From Oscillospiraceae bacterium (GTDB taxonomy: Bacteria; Bacillota; Clostridia; Oscillospirales; CAG-382): a stretch of DNA of 38,252 nucleotides. The position numbers were made by a program, and so were the translations under genes. The first letter of the stretch is position 1; each line of letters starts with the position of its first letter. Shown here piece after piece: positions 13,980 through 21,377 of the stretch. The notes under the pieces are model-generated. The model was not told the origin of the DNA. It saw only the letters and a list, made by a program, of their open reading frames with translations, and ran no database searches. The DNA lies in the NCBI GenBank assembly GCA_022508745.1, contig JAFLUP010000019.1:1-38252 (forward strand), given 5' to 3'.

Positions 13980-15725
13980 ATGACGTTTTCCGTCCACGGA
14001 GAGGAGTTCCTACTGAACGGAGAGCCGTTCCGGCTGCTCGGCGGCGCGATCCATTACTTTCGGATTCCCAAAGAGTACTGGCGGGATCGGCTGTTGAAAT
14101 TGAAAGAATGTGGGCTGAACACCGTGGAGACCTACGTCCCGTGGAACGCCCATGAGCCCGTAGAAGGAACGTTTTGCTTTGACGGTATGCTGGACCTCGG
14201 AGCGTTTCTGGACATCGCTGCGGAGCTTGGTCTGTACGCCATCGTGCGTCCGGGTCCGTATATCTGCGCGGAGTGGGAAGGCGGCGGTCTTCCGGCGTGG
14301 CTGCTGACCGTCCCGGGGATGCAGATCAGATGCGATAACGGACCGTATCTGGAAAAAGTACAGACCTTCTTCGAACATCTCTTCCCCATTCTCATCCCCC
14401 GTCTTTGCACAAACGGCGGCAACATCCTGATGCTGCAAGTGGAAAACGAATACGGCAGCTACGGAAATGATAAAGACTATCTGCGAAAGCTGGAAAAGCT
14501 GTACAGCGACCTCGGGGCGGATTGTCTGCTTTACCGTTCCGACGGAGACGATCCCATCATGATGCACGGAGCGGAAACGGGGATTTACGCCGCCGACAAC
14601 TTCGGCTCCGACCCGATTGGGCACAAAAAAAAGATGGAAGCGCTGGGGTACTCTGCGCCCTTCTTCTGCGGCGAATACTGGTGCGGCTGGTTCGACCACT
14701 GGCATGAAACGCATCACCGCAGAAGTGCGCAGAATGTAGCGGACGAAGTAGAGACCTTCCTGCAGATTGGCGGGCATTTGAACTTCTATATGTTCTGCGG
14801 CGGGACCAACTTCGGCTTTTGGAACGGCGCGAACGATCTGCCCGGCGACTATGCGCCCACCACCACAGGCTACGATTATGACGCTTTGCTGACCGAAGCC
14901 GGCGACCGCACCGAAAAATACTACCGCGTGCGGGAGGTTCTGCAAAAGCATTTCCCTGTGCCGGAGTTGACCGCGACGGAAAGCAAAAAACAGGCGTACG
15001 GGAGGATCCCGTTTTGCGGAACGGCGGAGCTGTTCGCACCGGAACACCTTTCCGAAGTGCAAAAGGACGTATACGAACAGGCGACGCCGCTGACCATGGA
15101 GGAGACCGGCTCCTATTTGGGCTACACCCTTTACGAGACGGACCTTTCCGCCCCGCACGGGACGACGCTCGTGCCGGAGCCCATCGCCGACCGATGCAGC
15201 ATATACCTCGACGGAAAGCCGCTGGGCGTATTGGAGCACGGGCGGGTACTCCATGTCCCAGAAATCCCCGCAGAAAGCGAAGGACGGCTTTCCATCCTCT
15301 GCGAGAACACCGGTCGGGTCAACTACGGACCGCGCACGCTGGATAGCAAGGGACTGCGTTCCGTCCGCGCGGGGCAGCAATTCCTGTTCGGCTGGCGCAC
15401 CACGGCGCTTCCCATGGAGGACCTCTCCCGTTTGACGTTTGAGCCCTTCCACGAGACGGATCGTCCTGCCTTCCATCGCGCCGTTCTGTCCATCGACGGA
15501 GAGCCGGCGGACACGTTCCTTTCCATGCGGGGGTTCCACAAGGGATTTGTCACGGTCAACGGGATCAACATCGGGCGCTACTACACGGACGCGGGTCCGC
15601 AATACACCTTGTATGTTCCCGCCCCGTTCCTGCGTCCGGGAGACAACGAGATCATCCTGTTTGAAAGCGAACGCACCGATTGCGCATCCGTCGAATTCGT
15701 CGATGCGCCGGATTATGGGGAATAA
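13980..15725 (+). CDS. Glycoside hydrolase family 35 beta-galactosidase
   Basis: This 581-residue enzyme removes terminal beta-galactose from oligosaccharides. The N-terminal TIM barrel has the GH35 signatures LLGGAIHYFRIP, ETYVPWNAHEP and RPGPYICAEWEGGGLPAWL. The acid/base is the second Glu of QVENEYGS (Glu157) and the nucleophile lies in CGEYWCGWFDHW (Glu232). C-terminal beta-sandwich domains follow (GFHKGFVTVNGINIGRYY is typical). There is no signal peptide, so it acts on imported sugars. The start ATG (13980-13982) follows AAGGAGG; an upstream GTG at 13947 has no ribosome site. It is transcribed alone, with its own promoter and a strong terminator. Confidence 0.95.
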   Translation: MTFSVHGEEFLLNGEPFRLLGGAIHYFRIPKEYWRDRLLKLKECGLNTVETYVPWNAHEPVEGTFCFDGMLDLGAFLDIAAELGLYAIVRPGPYICAEWEGGGLPAWLLTVPGMQIRCDNGPYLEKVQTFFEHLFPILIPRLCTNGGNILMLQVENEYGSYGNDKDYLRKLEKLYSDLGADCLLYRSDGDDPIMMHGAETGIYAADNFGSDPIGHKKKMEALGYSAPFFCGEYWCGWFDHWHETHHRRSAQNVADEVETFLQIGGHLNFYMFCGGTNFGFWNGANDLPGDYAPTTTGYDYDALLTEAGDRTEKYYRVREVLQKHFPVPELTATESKKQAYGRIPFCGTAELFAPEHLSEVQKDVYEQATPLTMEETGSYLGYTLYETDLSAPHGTTLVPEPIADRCSIYLDGKPLGVLEHGRVLHVPEIPAESEGRLSILCENTGRVNYGPRTLDSKGLRSVRAGQQFLFGWRTTALPMEDLSRLTFEPFHETDRPAFHRAVLSIDGEPADTFLSMRGFHKGFVTVNGINIGRYYTDAGPQYTLYVPAPFLRPGDNEIILFESERTDCASVEFVDAPDYGE

Positions 15726-15733
15726 AGACGACG

Positions 15734-15764
15734 AAAAAGACGTCCCTTGCCGGACGTCTTTTTT
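15734..15764. terminator. Rho-independent terminator after the GH35 gene
   Basis: A perfect 12-bp stem (15734-15745 with 15752-15763) with a 6-base loop ends in a T-run. The A-run on the other side makes it bidirectional in form. Confidence 0.93.
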
Positions 15765-15780
15765 ATTTGCACTTTCACCG

Positions 15781-15811
15781 GAATACTCCTCGTCGCCTCC
15801 GCATATACATG
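15781..15811 (+). promoter_or_regulatory. Weak candidate mother-cell (sigma-E-like) promoter of spoIIP
   Basis: GAATACT (15781-15787) resembles the sigma-E -35 KMATATT, and CATATACAT (15802-15810) resembles its -10 CATACAMT with a slightly long element. No sigma-A promoter is seen in this gap. The assignment is tentative. Confidence 0.25.
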
Positions 15812-15853
15812 AAATAAAACGGAAATGAAAAACACAGGAAGGACGAGCCAAAC

Positions 15854-16969
15854 ATGAAATGGAATGTGGAACGCAGGCGCGCGTTATACAAGGGCGCCGC
15901 CGTTACGGTGGGTGTTCTGCTGCTGTGCTGCAGTTTTTTAGCGGTCCCGTACATCGCTTCCGCCATCCCCGCGGAGTTCGGCAGCTACCTCACAGAGGAG
16001 ACACCGCCCACGCCCCTCGCGGCATTGCGCGCCGACGGAAAACCGTACAACGCTGGGACAAGCTCCACTGACAGCTTGCCGAGCGATGCTTCCGAAAACG
16101 AAAGCAGCAGAGAGGAATCTGATGAACCGGCGACGCCGCCGGAACCGCCGGAGGGGGCGTTGACCGTCTTTGCCGACAGCTTCTGCTGGTACACGGATCC
16201 GGCGGAGGCGACACTGGACATCATCAATCGGACGAATTATACCGTTGACCTGAAGGAGTATCTCACAAGGCAATACCCTGTTTCTCTGTCCCCCGGCTCG
16301 CAGGAGGACGAGCCCATCGTGTTGATCCTACATACCCACGGGAGCGAAAGCTATCTGCCCGCGGGAGTGGATTACTACTTGCCGGAGGAGGATTTCCGTT
16401 CCGACGATCCGAAGGAAACGGTGGTCTCCGTGGGGGATATGATCGCGGAAACGCTGGAATCTCTGGGAATTCCCGTCCTGCATGACCGCACCATGCACGA
16501 TCTGATGGACTTCAATAACGCATATACCGAATCCCGCGCAGCGGCACGGGAAGCGCTGGCTGAACATCCGACCATCCGCTACATTCTGGACATTCACCGG
16601 GATTCCATCTTCACCCAGAACAATATCTGCGAAAAAACGCTCACGGAGATCGACGGCAAGCAGACGGCGCAGGTCATGCTGGTAGTTGGGACGAATCAGG
16701 ACGGCGCCGCGCACCCGGATTGGCGGCAAAACCTGACGGTGGCGACAAAGCTGGAGGAACTGCTCAACAACCTGTACCCGACGCTGGCGCGTCCGGTCAA
16801 CCTGCGTTCTTCCGCCTTCAATCAAGCGCTCTCCCCCGGTGCGCTGCTGGTGGAGGTGGGCTCCTGCGGGAACACCATCGAAGAAGCGCGGGAGGCGGGA
16901 CGGCTGTTCGCCATCAGCTTTGCGACATTGCTTCACAAGAATCACCGGATTCCGACAAAAAGCTATTGA
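15854..16969 (+). CDS. spoIIP: Stage II sporulation protein P
   Basis: This 371-residue SpoIIP is the amidase/endopeptidase that, with SpoIID and SpoIIM, degrades septal peptidoglycan during engulfment. An N-terminal membrane anchor (residues about 13-37) is followed by a low-complexity Ser/Glu/Pro linker (residues 65-101). The catalytic domain has the zinc ligands and signatures LILHTHGSESY (His160, His162), LDIHRD (His248) and LLVEVGSCGNTIEEA near the C-terminus. Length is in the normal range for Clostridia. It is monocistronic here and shows that the organism belongs to an endospore-forming lineage. Confidence 0.95.
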   Translation: MKWNVERRRALYKGAAVTVGVLLLCCSFLAVPYIASAIPAEFGSYLTEETPPTPLAALRADGKPYNAGTSSTDSLPSDASENESSREESDEPATPPEPPEGALTVFADSFCWYTDPAEATLDIINRTNYTVDLKEYLTRQYPVSLSPGSQEDEPIVLILHTHGSESYLPAGVDYYLPEEDFRSDDPKETVVSVGDMIAETLESLGIPVLHDRTMHDLMDFNNAYTESRAAAREALAEHPTIRYILDIHRDSIFTQNNICEKTLTEIDGKQTAQVMLVVGTNQDGAAHPDWRQNLTVATKLEELLNNLYPTLARPVNLRSSAFNQALSPGALLVEVGSCGNTIEEAREAGRLFAISFATLLHKNHRIPTKSY

Positions 16970-16994
16970 CAAACAGGCGGGAATATGGTACCCT
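16966..16994 (+). promoter_or_regulatory. Promoter of the FNT channel gene, overlapping the spoIIP stop
   Basis: TTGACA (16966-16971) contains the spoIIP TGA stop codon, and TACCCT (16989-16994) follows after 17 bp. The -35 is perfect; the -10 is partial. Confidence 0.65.
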
Positions 16995-17021
16995 TTTTGC
17001 AGAACAAATAAAGGAGACACA

Positions 17022-17669
17022 TTGCCGCCTATGAAGAAACAACTTGCCGCCTTTCTCAAATCCATCCCTGCCGGGATCCTGATCGGGATCGGTGGCATGG
17101 TCTATCTCGCCTGTTGCAGCGACTCTGCCAACCCCTCCGGCCGTTATATCGGCGCTCTGCTGTTTTCCGTGGCGCTGCTTTCCATTCTGCTGTTCAAGAT
17201 GAACCTGTTCACCGGCATGATCGGCTACGTGCACGAGCAGAAGCCGTCCTTTGCATTGAGCTCGCTGCTTGCTCTGATCGGCAACTTCCTTGCCGCATTT
17301 GCGGCGGGATGGATCCGTCCTGCGTCGGAGAAAGCCATCGATCTCTGCAAAGCGAAACTGGAAAAGGATCCTTTCCCCACGGTACTGGTAGACGCGATCC
17401 TGTGCGGGATCCTGATCTACGTCTGCGTGGACGCGTTCAAAAAGCAGAATCGAACGATCGCAGTGTTCCTCTGCATCCCCACCTTCATCCTCTGCGGCTT
17501 TGAACACTGCATCGCGGACGCGTACTACTTCGCCGCCGCACGGATGCTGACCGCTTCCGGCGCGCCGCTGTTCCTCCTGCTCGCCATCGTCGGTAACTCC
17601 ATCGGCGGACTGCTAATCCCTCTGCTGCTTCGCCTGACCAACTATCTGGAACAGGAGAAAACAGTATAA
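17022..17669 (+). CDS. Small formate/nitrite transporter (FNT) family channel
   Basis: This 215-residue membrane protein of the FocA/NirC family has about six hydrophobic helices. The family marks are IPAGILIGIGGMVYL at the first helix, FKMNLFTGMIGYV (the LFTG motif of the selectivity loop), and GFEHCIADAYYF (the helix with the conserved pore His). It would pass formate, nitrite or hydrosulfide-type anions; which one is not clear. It is shorter than E. coli FocA. The TTG at 17022 lies 5 bases after AAGGAG; the ATG at 17031 is 14 bases away and gives a product three residues shorter. It has its own promoter and terminator. Confidence 0.85.
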   Translation: MPPMKKQLAAFLKSIPAGILIGIGGMVYLACCSDSANPSGRYIGALLFSVALLSILLFKMNLFTGMIGYVHEQKPSFALSSLLALIGNFLAAFAAGWIRPASEKAIDLCKAKLEKDPFPTVLVDAILCGILIYVCVDAFKKQNRTIAVFLCIPTFILCGFEHCIADAYYFAAARMLTASGAPLFLLLAIVGNSIGGLLIPLLLRLTNYLEQEKTV

Positions 17670-17687
17670 AATCAATACAATCCATAA

Positions 17688-17722
17688 AACAGGGCGAAAA
17701 CGCAAACCGTTTTCGCCCTGTT
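17688..17722. terminator. Rho-independent terminator between convergent genes
   Basis: A perfect 15-bp stem (17688-17702 with 17708-17722) with a 5-base loop lies between the FNT gene and the convergent sigma factor gene. T-rich sequence follows on both strands. Confidence 0.88.
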
Positions 17723-17730
17723 CGTTTGTT

Positions 17731-19380
17731 TTACTCGCGAGTCAATACGATGGAAAGCGATTGCTTCTGTTCCTCCGGCGGAACGGTCAGCTTACCGTTC
17801 TCCACCAGCTCCTGCAAGCAGCGCTGCAGGAAGTGACCATTGGTGTAGAAGGTTTCCTGTAAGCAATACTCCTGCATTTTACGCAGATGATCCGGTGTGG
17901 ACGCCAGCACCGCATTTGCAAAGGATTCCTGCATTTTTATAAGCTCCGCGCTATGTTCGGCACGCACTTTTTCCCCGATTTCGATCAGCTTTTCTTTTAA
18001 TGCCCGACCGCGGATATACACACATCGCATGGCGGTTTTGAAGGTTCCGTCCGGCTCTCCGCAGGTGACGATATACCCTTGCGAGGCAAGGAGCGCGTAG
18101 GATTCCGCAGAAAGCGTCGCATCGCTGCAAAGCTCTTTGAGCAGCTTCAGTTCCCGCGTACTGGTCACAGCGTGAGCGTCCGTGATCCGCTGGGCCGACC
18201 AGGCAGAATCAAATTGCCAAATGCACCAACTATGATCGTAATTCCAGCAGGGACCGTTCCAGTCCTTCGCAGCCTGCTCTACGGTAACGCCCTGTCCGAG
18301 AATCGACGCGTGAGCGGTATTTTGCCCGCCGTCCGGACGGATGGTCGCAACCTCTTGAAACGTTAGCTTCTTGCGGGTCTTTTCGTTGCAGAAGCAGAGG
18401 ATATACGGGATCAGTGCCCACAACAGGAAGTTCCGATCCTTCGGCGGCATTGCCGTCATGGTGATCTGCCCGGTGATACCGCCCCAAAGATCCGCATCCT
18501 CCAAAAGGCCGGAGGTCAAAAGGGCATCGTAAAGATCGTTTGCCAGCAGTTTCGCGCTCGCTTCGAACAGCTCGTTTCGCATTTGCAGCAGTTCTTTTGT
18601 GGTTTCTTCCAGCAAAATGTTGCAAAGATATCCCTGTCCGCGCTTCAGCAGAAAGCCGTACTTTGCCAGATGCTCCGCTTCGTCCTCCACATAGACCGGC
18701 GAAACGCCCAGCGCATCCGCCATCTCGTTGACCGTTTTCGGTTCCTTCCACGTCAGATACGCGATATTCTGGGAAAGCGCACTGCGGAAGAAAATCTCCA
18801 TTCCGCCGTTTTCCCCAATGTTTCCGCTCATGCCCAGCTGATAGAAGCGGATCGGGTTGAATTTCAGTTCGCTTGCTTGTCTCATGGTTTCCATTCCTCG
18901 TTTCAGTTCTTTTTTCGCTTCAAACAAGTGCCATTTGACGGTTCCTAACGGGATCCCCATCCTTTGCGCGATCTCCGCCTGCTTGCGGTTTTCAAAGTAG
19001 TATGCAATCACGATCTGCCGCTGCAATTTGGAAAGATAGGCGATCTCCCGCTGCAGCCGATCGATCGTTTCTTTCGCGTCCGGATCGAATTCCTCCGCGT
19101 TCGGGTCAGCCAGCAGCTCCGCCAACGCGTCGATGGGCAGATTGACCGCATAACGCGCCGAATCGCGGTAATAGTTCACCAGCGCGTTGTGCGCCACCGT
19201 CCATAGGAACTTTTCGGGATCTTCAATATCCTCCCGCACAAGTAGGGCGCGGAAAATGCGCAGGGCGATCTCCTGCGAAAGATCCTCCGCGTCGTGAATA
19301 TTCTTGCAGCGCTTAAGCGCAAAGCCGAAGATGGCGTGCAGATGCGTTGTAAGGATGGTTTCCGCTTGTTGTCTGTTCAC
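17731..19380 (-). CDS. ECF-type sigma factor with long C-terminal extension
   Basis: This is a 549-residue protein. Residues 10-75 form sigma region 2 (IHDAEDLSQEIALRIFRALL, then FLWTVAHNALVNYYR) and residues 115-165 form region 4 (AEIAQRMGIPLGTVKWHLFEAKKELK), so it directs RNA polymerase to its own promoter class. Region 4 is followed by about 380 more residues, more than twice a normal ECF factor. That extension begins with a winged-helix-like segment (residues about 205-250, NEMADALGVSPVYVEDEAEHLAKYG) and contains a Trp/Cys-rich patch (residues 373-394: five Trp, two Cys). The start is GTG with AAGGAG 8 bases upstream. No anti-sigma gene is adjacent, so the extension may be the sensor. Confidence 0.85.
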   Translation of the reverse strand: MNRQQAETILTTHLHAIFGFALKRCKNIHDAEDLSQEIALRIFRALLVREDIEDPEKFLWTVAHNALVNYYRDSARYAVNLPIDALAELLADPNAEEFDPDAKETIDRLQREIAYLSKLQRQIVIAYYFENRKQAEIAQRMGIPLGTVKWHLFEAKKELKRGMETMRQASELKFNPIRFYQLGMSGNIGENGGMEIFFRSALSQNIAYLTWKEPKTVNEMADALGVSPVYVEDEAEHLAKYGFLLKRGQGYLCNILLEETTKELLQMRNELFEASAKLLANDLYDALLTSGLLEDADLWGGITGQITMTAMPPKDRNFLLWALIPYILCFCNEKTRKKLTFQEVATIRPDGGQNTAHASILGQGVTVEQAAKDWNGPCWNYDHSWCIWQFDSAWSAQRITDAHAVTSTRELKLLKELCSDATLSAESYALLASQGYIVTCGEPDGTFKTAMRCVYIRGRALKEKLIEIGEKVRAEHSAELIKMQESFANAVLASTPDHLRKMQEYCLQETFYTNGHFLQRCLQELVENGKLTVPPEEQKQSLSIVLTRE

Positions 19381-19394
19381 TTGTTTTCTCCTTT

Positions 19395-19408
19395 GTGAAG
19401 GCCTTCAC
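19395..19408. promoter_or_regulatory. 14-bp perfect palindrome in the sigma factor leader
   Basis: GTGAAGGCCTTCAC is fully self-complementary and ends 3 bases from the AAGGAG of the sigma factor gene. It could be an operator or a hairpin in the leader mRNA next to the ribosome site. Confidence 0.5.
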
Positions 19409-19412
19409 CCAG

Positions 19413-19440
19413 ATAGACACGATAAACGAGAAATGGTTGG
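19413..19440 (-). promoter_or_regulatory. Weak candidate ECF-type promoter for the sigma factor gene
   Basis: On the minus strand CCAACC (19435-19440) and GTCTAT (19413-19418) are 16 bp apart, the AAC and GTCTA pattern typical of ECF promoters. It would imply autoregulation. Based on short motifs only. Confidence 0.25.
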
Positions 19441-19452
19441 AAACTTTTTTTC

Positions 19453-19486
19453 AAAAACAGAAGCGGGCACCCGAAAGTACTCGCTT
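19453..19486 (-). terminator. Terminator of the glycerophosphodiesterase gene
   Basis: On the minus strand a stem of about 10 bp with one mismatch and one G-T pair (within 19461-19486) is followed by a T-run (19453-19457). It separates this gene from the sigma factor gene downstream. Confidence 0.6.
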
Positions 19487-19502
19487 GACGTGTGTAAAAT
19501 GC

Positions 19503-20228
19503 TTATTCGAGGATATTCGAGGTGATCTGGTCCACACCCATGGCGATGAGGTTCTGGGCGTCCTCCAGACGGTCCACTGTCCAGCAGTTGACCACGATAC
19601 CCTTCGCGTGCAGATCGTCTACCACTTCCTTGGTAAGGCAGGTGAAGTAGACGTCCAGATCGATCTTGTTGTCCACCAGCTGTTGGATGGTTTCCGGTTT
19701 GACGTCCACGGTCAGCCACTGGGCGTTGGCTTCCGGCCAGACCTTGCGCAGGTTCAGCAGGTTTTGCAGGGAGAAGGAAATAAAGATGATGTTGTTCTCA
19801 TATTCAAAGGAACGGATCACGTCCAGCACCGCTTTGGCTTGCTCCTCGGTATACGCACCCTTAAACTCCAGCACGCCCACCTTGCCGTAGCGCTTGCAGA
19901 TCTTGACATACTCCTCCAGAGAGGGCATGATCAAGTCGCCGCGGTCGAAGGTGCCGTCGCTGTCCTTGTATTGCAGGCGGCGAAGAGATTGGTAAGTAGA
20001 AACCTCCGGCACCAGTTTGTCAATGCAGTTGCGCTCCGTGTCGTCGTCATGGCAGAGGACGAAATGCCCATCCACCGTCTTGCGGACGTCGGTTTCAATG
20101 CCAAAATAGCTGCGGTTGCCTGCTGCCACGAAAGCGGAGCAGGTGTTTTCCCGCTCGATGCCGGAAAGTCCGCGATGCGCGACGATTTTTGTCTTGCCGT
20201 GATCCGGGATCTTGATCGTATCCATCAT
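19503..20228 (-). CDS. Glycerophosphodiester phosphodiesterase
   Basis: This 241-residue single-domain GDPD enzyme is related to UgpQ. It hydrolyses glycerophosphodiesters (deacylated phospholipid head groups) to glycerol-3-phosphate and an alcohol. Catalytic and metal residues are seen: AHRG (His18, Arg19), GIETDV (Glu45, Asp47) and LCHDDD (His60), then VLEFKG and NCWTVD in the second half. There is no signal peptide, so it is cytosolic. The first of two tandem ATGs is used here; AGGAG lies about 10 bases upstream. Its promoter contains a palindrome nearly identical to the CsoR operators of the copA operon, so it may respond to copper. Confidence 0.92.
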   Translation of the reverse strand: MMDTIKIPDHGKTKIVAHRGLSGIERENTCSAFVAAGNRSYFGIETDVRKTVDGHFVLCHDDDTERNCIDKLVPEVSTYQSLRRLQYKDSDGTFDRGDLIMPSLEEYVKICKRYGKVGVLEFKGAYTEEQAKAVLDVIRSFEYENNIIFISFSLQNLLNLRKVWPEANAQWLTVDVKPETIQQLVDNKIDLDVYFTCLTKEVVDDLHAKGIVVNCWTVDRLEDAQNLIAMGVDQITSNILE

Positions 20229-20268
20229 ACTGTTTGCACTCCTAACATTATGTGATTGATTCTTTTAG

Positions 20269-20297
20269 AGTATACCCCCATGGGGTGAAAATGTCAA
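20269..20297 (-). promoter_or_regulatory. Sigma-A promoter of the glycerophosphodiesterase gene
   Basis: TTGACA (20292-20297) and TATACT (20269-20274) are 17 bp apart, with the same layout as the copper promoter, including a palindrome in the spacer. Confidence 0.85.
20272..20288. promoter_or_regulatory. CsoR-like operator in the glycerophosphodiesterase promoter
   Basis: ATACCCCCATGGGGTGA differs from operator 2 of the copper operon (11925-11941) at three positions: one in the left arm and the last two bases. It lies in the same place relative to -35 and -10 as operator 1. Confidence 0.65.
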
Positions 20298-20318
20298 CCC
20301 CGAAGGAGGATTTTTCCT

Positions 20319-21257
20319 TTACTTTTTCGGGCGCTGCTGTTCGGCATAGAAGGCCTCGAAGGCATATCCGTCAAAACCGGGATCCTCTTCCTTCAGGTCT
20401 GTAAGAGCGATCTCTTCCCCGCCGGTTTCTTTGGACTTTTTGCCCGCCAGCATGATCTTCACGCCCATGGTCATATCGGAGACGGAAACCAGATCGTTCG
20501 GCTTGCCTTCCAGCCATGCGCAGACGTGCTTGAGCATGGCTTCGTACAGCTTGTTCACGTCCAGCTTATAGGCAAAACTGGTCTTGTTCGTCATCACCAG
20601 CGCGGTGGACGGCTGCCAACCCTTCAGGCAGATATGGTAGCAGGCGGTAGCGCCGGAAGCGAAGCGGACATAGTAAGTGTCCGTGGGAACGTCTCCCACC
20701 TTCCCGGTGCCGACGAAACGGCAGGAAAGCGCCTTGTCGCCCTTCAGGAAGCCGAGGATGGATTCGATGGAGTGGATGGCGTAGTTGAATTCGTCCACGC
20801 CCACCATGGTGGAGACGTGAAGAATCTCTCCCCGTTCCGCATCGGGAACGGCGAAGAAGCTGTCCCGCTCATAGGTGTACCGCATGGCGGAGGTGCCGAG
20901 GATCACTTTGCCGCTTTTCGCCAACTGTTCCAGCGTTTTGCAATCGCGAAGATTGCCGACGATGGGTTTGTCGATGAACACGGGAACGCCCGCGTCAAGA
21001 AACGGCTTCGCCATTTCGATGTGCCGATCCCAGTTGCAGCTCTGGATGAACGCGATGTCCACGTTCTTCGCCATCTCCGTAAGGTCGGTGTAGCGTTTTT
21101 CCAGGTGGTATTTTTCGATGAAGGCATTGACCTCCTCGTCGGTGCGGAAGCCGTCGTTGTAGATGGCGGTGTAGCGCGCGACGTCCCCTTGCAGCAGGAT
21201 CTCCGCAAACGAGGGAGCGTGGGAGGTGTCGATATTGACCGTTCCGATTCTGAACAT
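20319..21257 (-). CDS. Gfo/Idh/MocA-family NAD(P)-dependent oxidoreductase
   Basis: This 312-residue sugar- or inositol-type dehydrogenase has an N-terminal Rossmann domain with strand MFRIGTVNIDTSHA in place of the standard GxGxxG loop, DIAFIQSCNWDRH in the middle and the family's catalytic lysine in VFIDKPIVG (Lys97). The C-terminal domain forms the substrate site. The substrate is not identifiable. The ATG at 21255-21257 has AAGGAG 8 bases upstream; a longer form has no ribosome site and would include the promoter. It is the only gene on its transcript before the separately promoted glycerophosphodiesterase gene. Confidence 0.88.
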   Translation of the reverse strand: MFRIGTVNIDTSHAPSFAEILLQGDVARYTAIYNDGFRTDEEVNAFIEKYHLEKRYTDLTEMAKNVDIAFIQSCNWDRHIEMAKPFLDAGVPVFIDKPIVGNLRDCKTLEQLAKSGKVILGTSAMRYTYERDSFFAVPDAERGEILHVSTMVGVDEFNYAIHSIESILGFLKGDKALSCRFVGTGKVGDVPTDTYYVRFASGATACYHICLKGWQPSTALVMTNKTSFAYKLDVNKLYEAMLKHVCAWLEGKPNDLVSVSDMTMGVKIMLAGKKSKETGGEEIALTDLKEEDPGFDGYAFEAFYAEQQRPKK

Positions 21258-21297
21258 CTTTTTCTCTCCTTCTTGTGTCACGTTTGGTTCTGCGTGC

Positions 21298-21326
21298 ATT
21301 GTAGCACAATTTCCCGTTGTTTTCAA
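21298..21326 (-). promoter_or_regulatory. Sigma-A promoter of the oxidoreductase gene
   Basis: TTGAAA (21321-21326) and TACAAT (21298-21303) on the minus strand lie 17 bp apart. Confidence 0.8.
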
Positions 21327-21334
21327 GGGGGTGC

Positions 21335-21362
21335 AAACAAAAAAGCCGAATAACTTCGGCTT
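21335..21362 (-). terminator. Rho-independent terminator of spoIIE
   Basis: An 8-bp stem (21343-21350 with 21355-21362) with a 4-base loop is followed by a T-rich run on the minus strand, 16 bases after the spoIIE stop. Confidence 0.85.
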
Positions 21363-21377
21363 CTTTGGTGATTTTGA

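Noticed and set aside
20298..20318. Short AAGGA-TCCTT hairpin as terminator for the oxidoreductase gene
   Set aside because: The stem is very short and lies against the glycerophosphodiesterase promoter; chance is a sufficient explanation.
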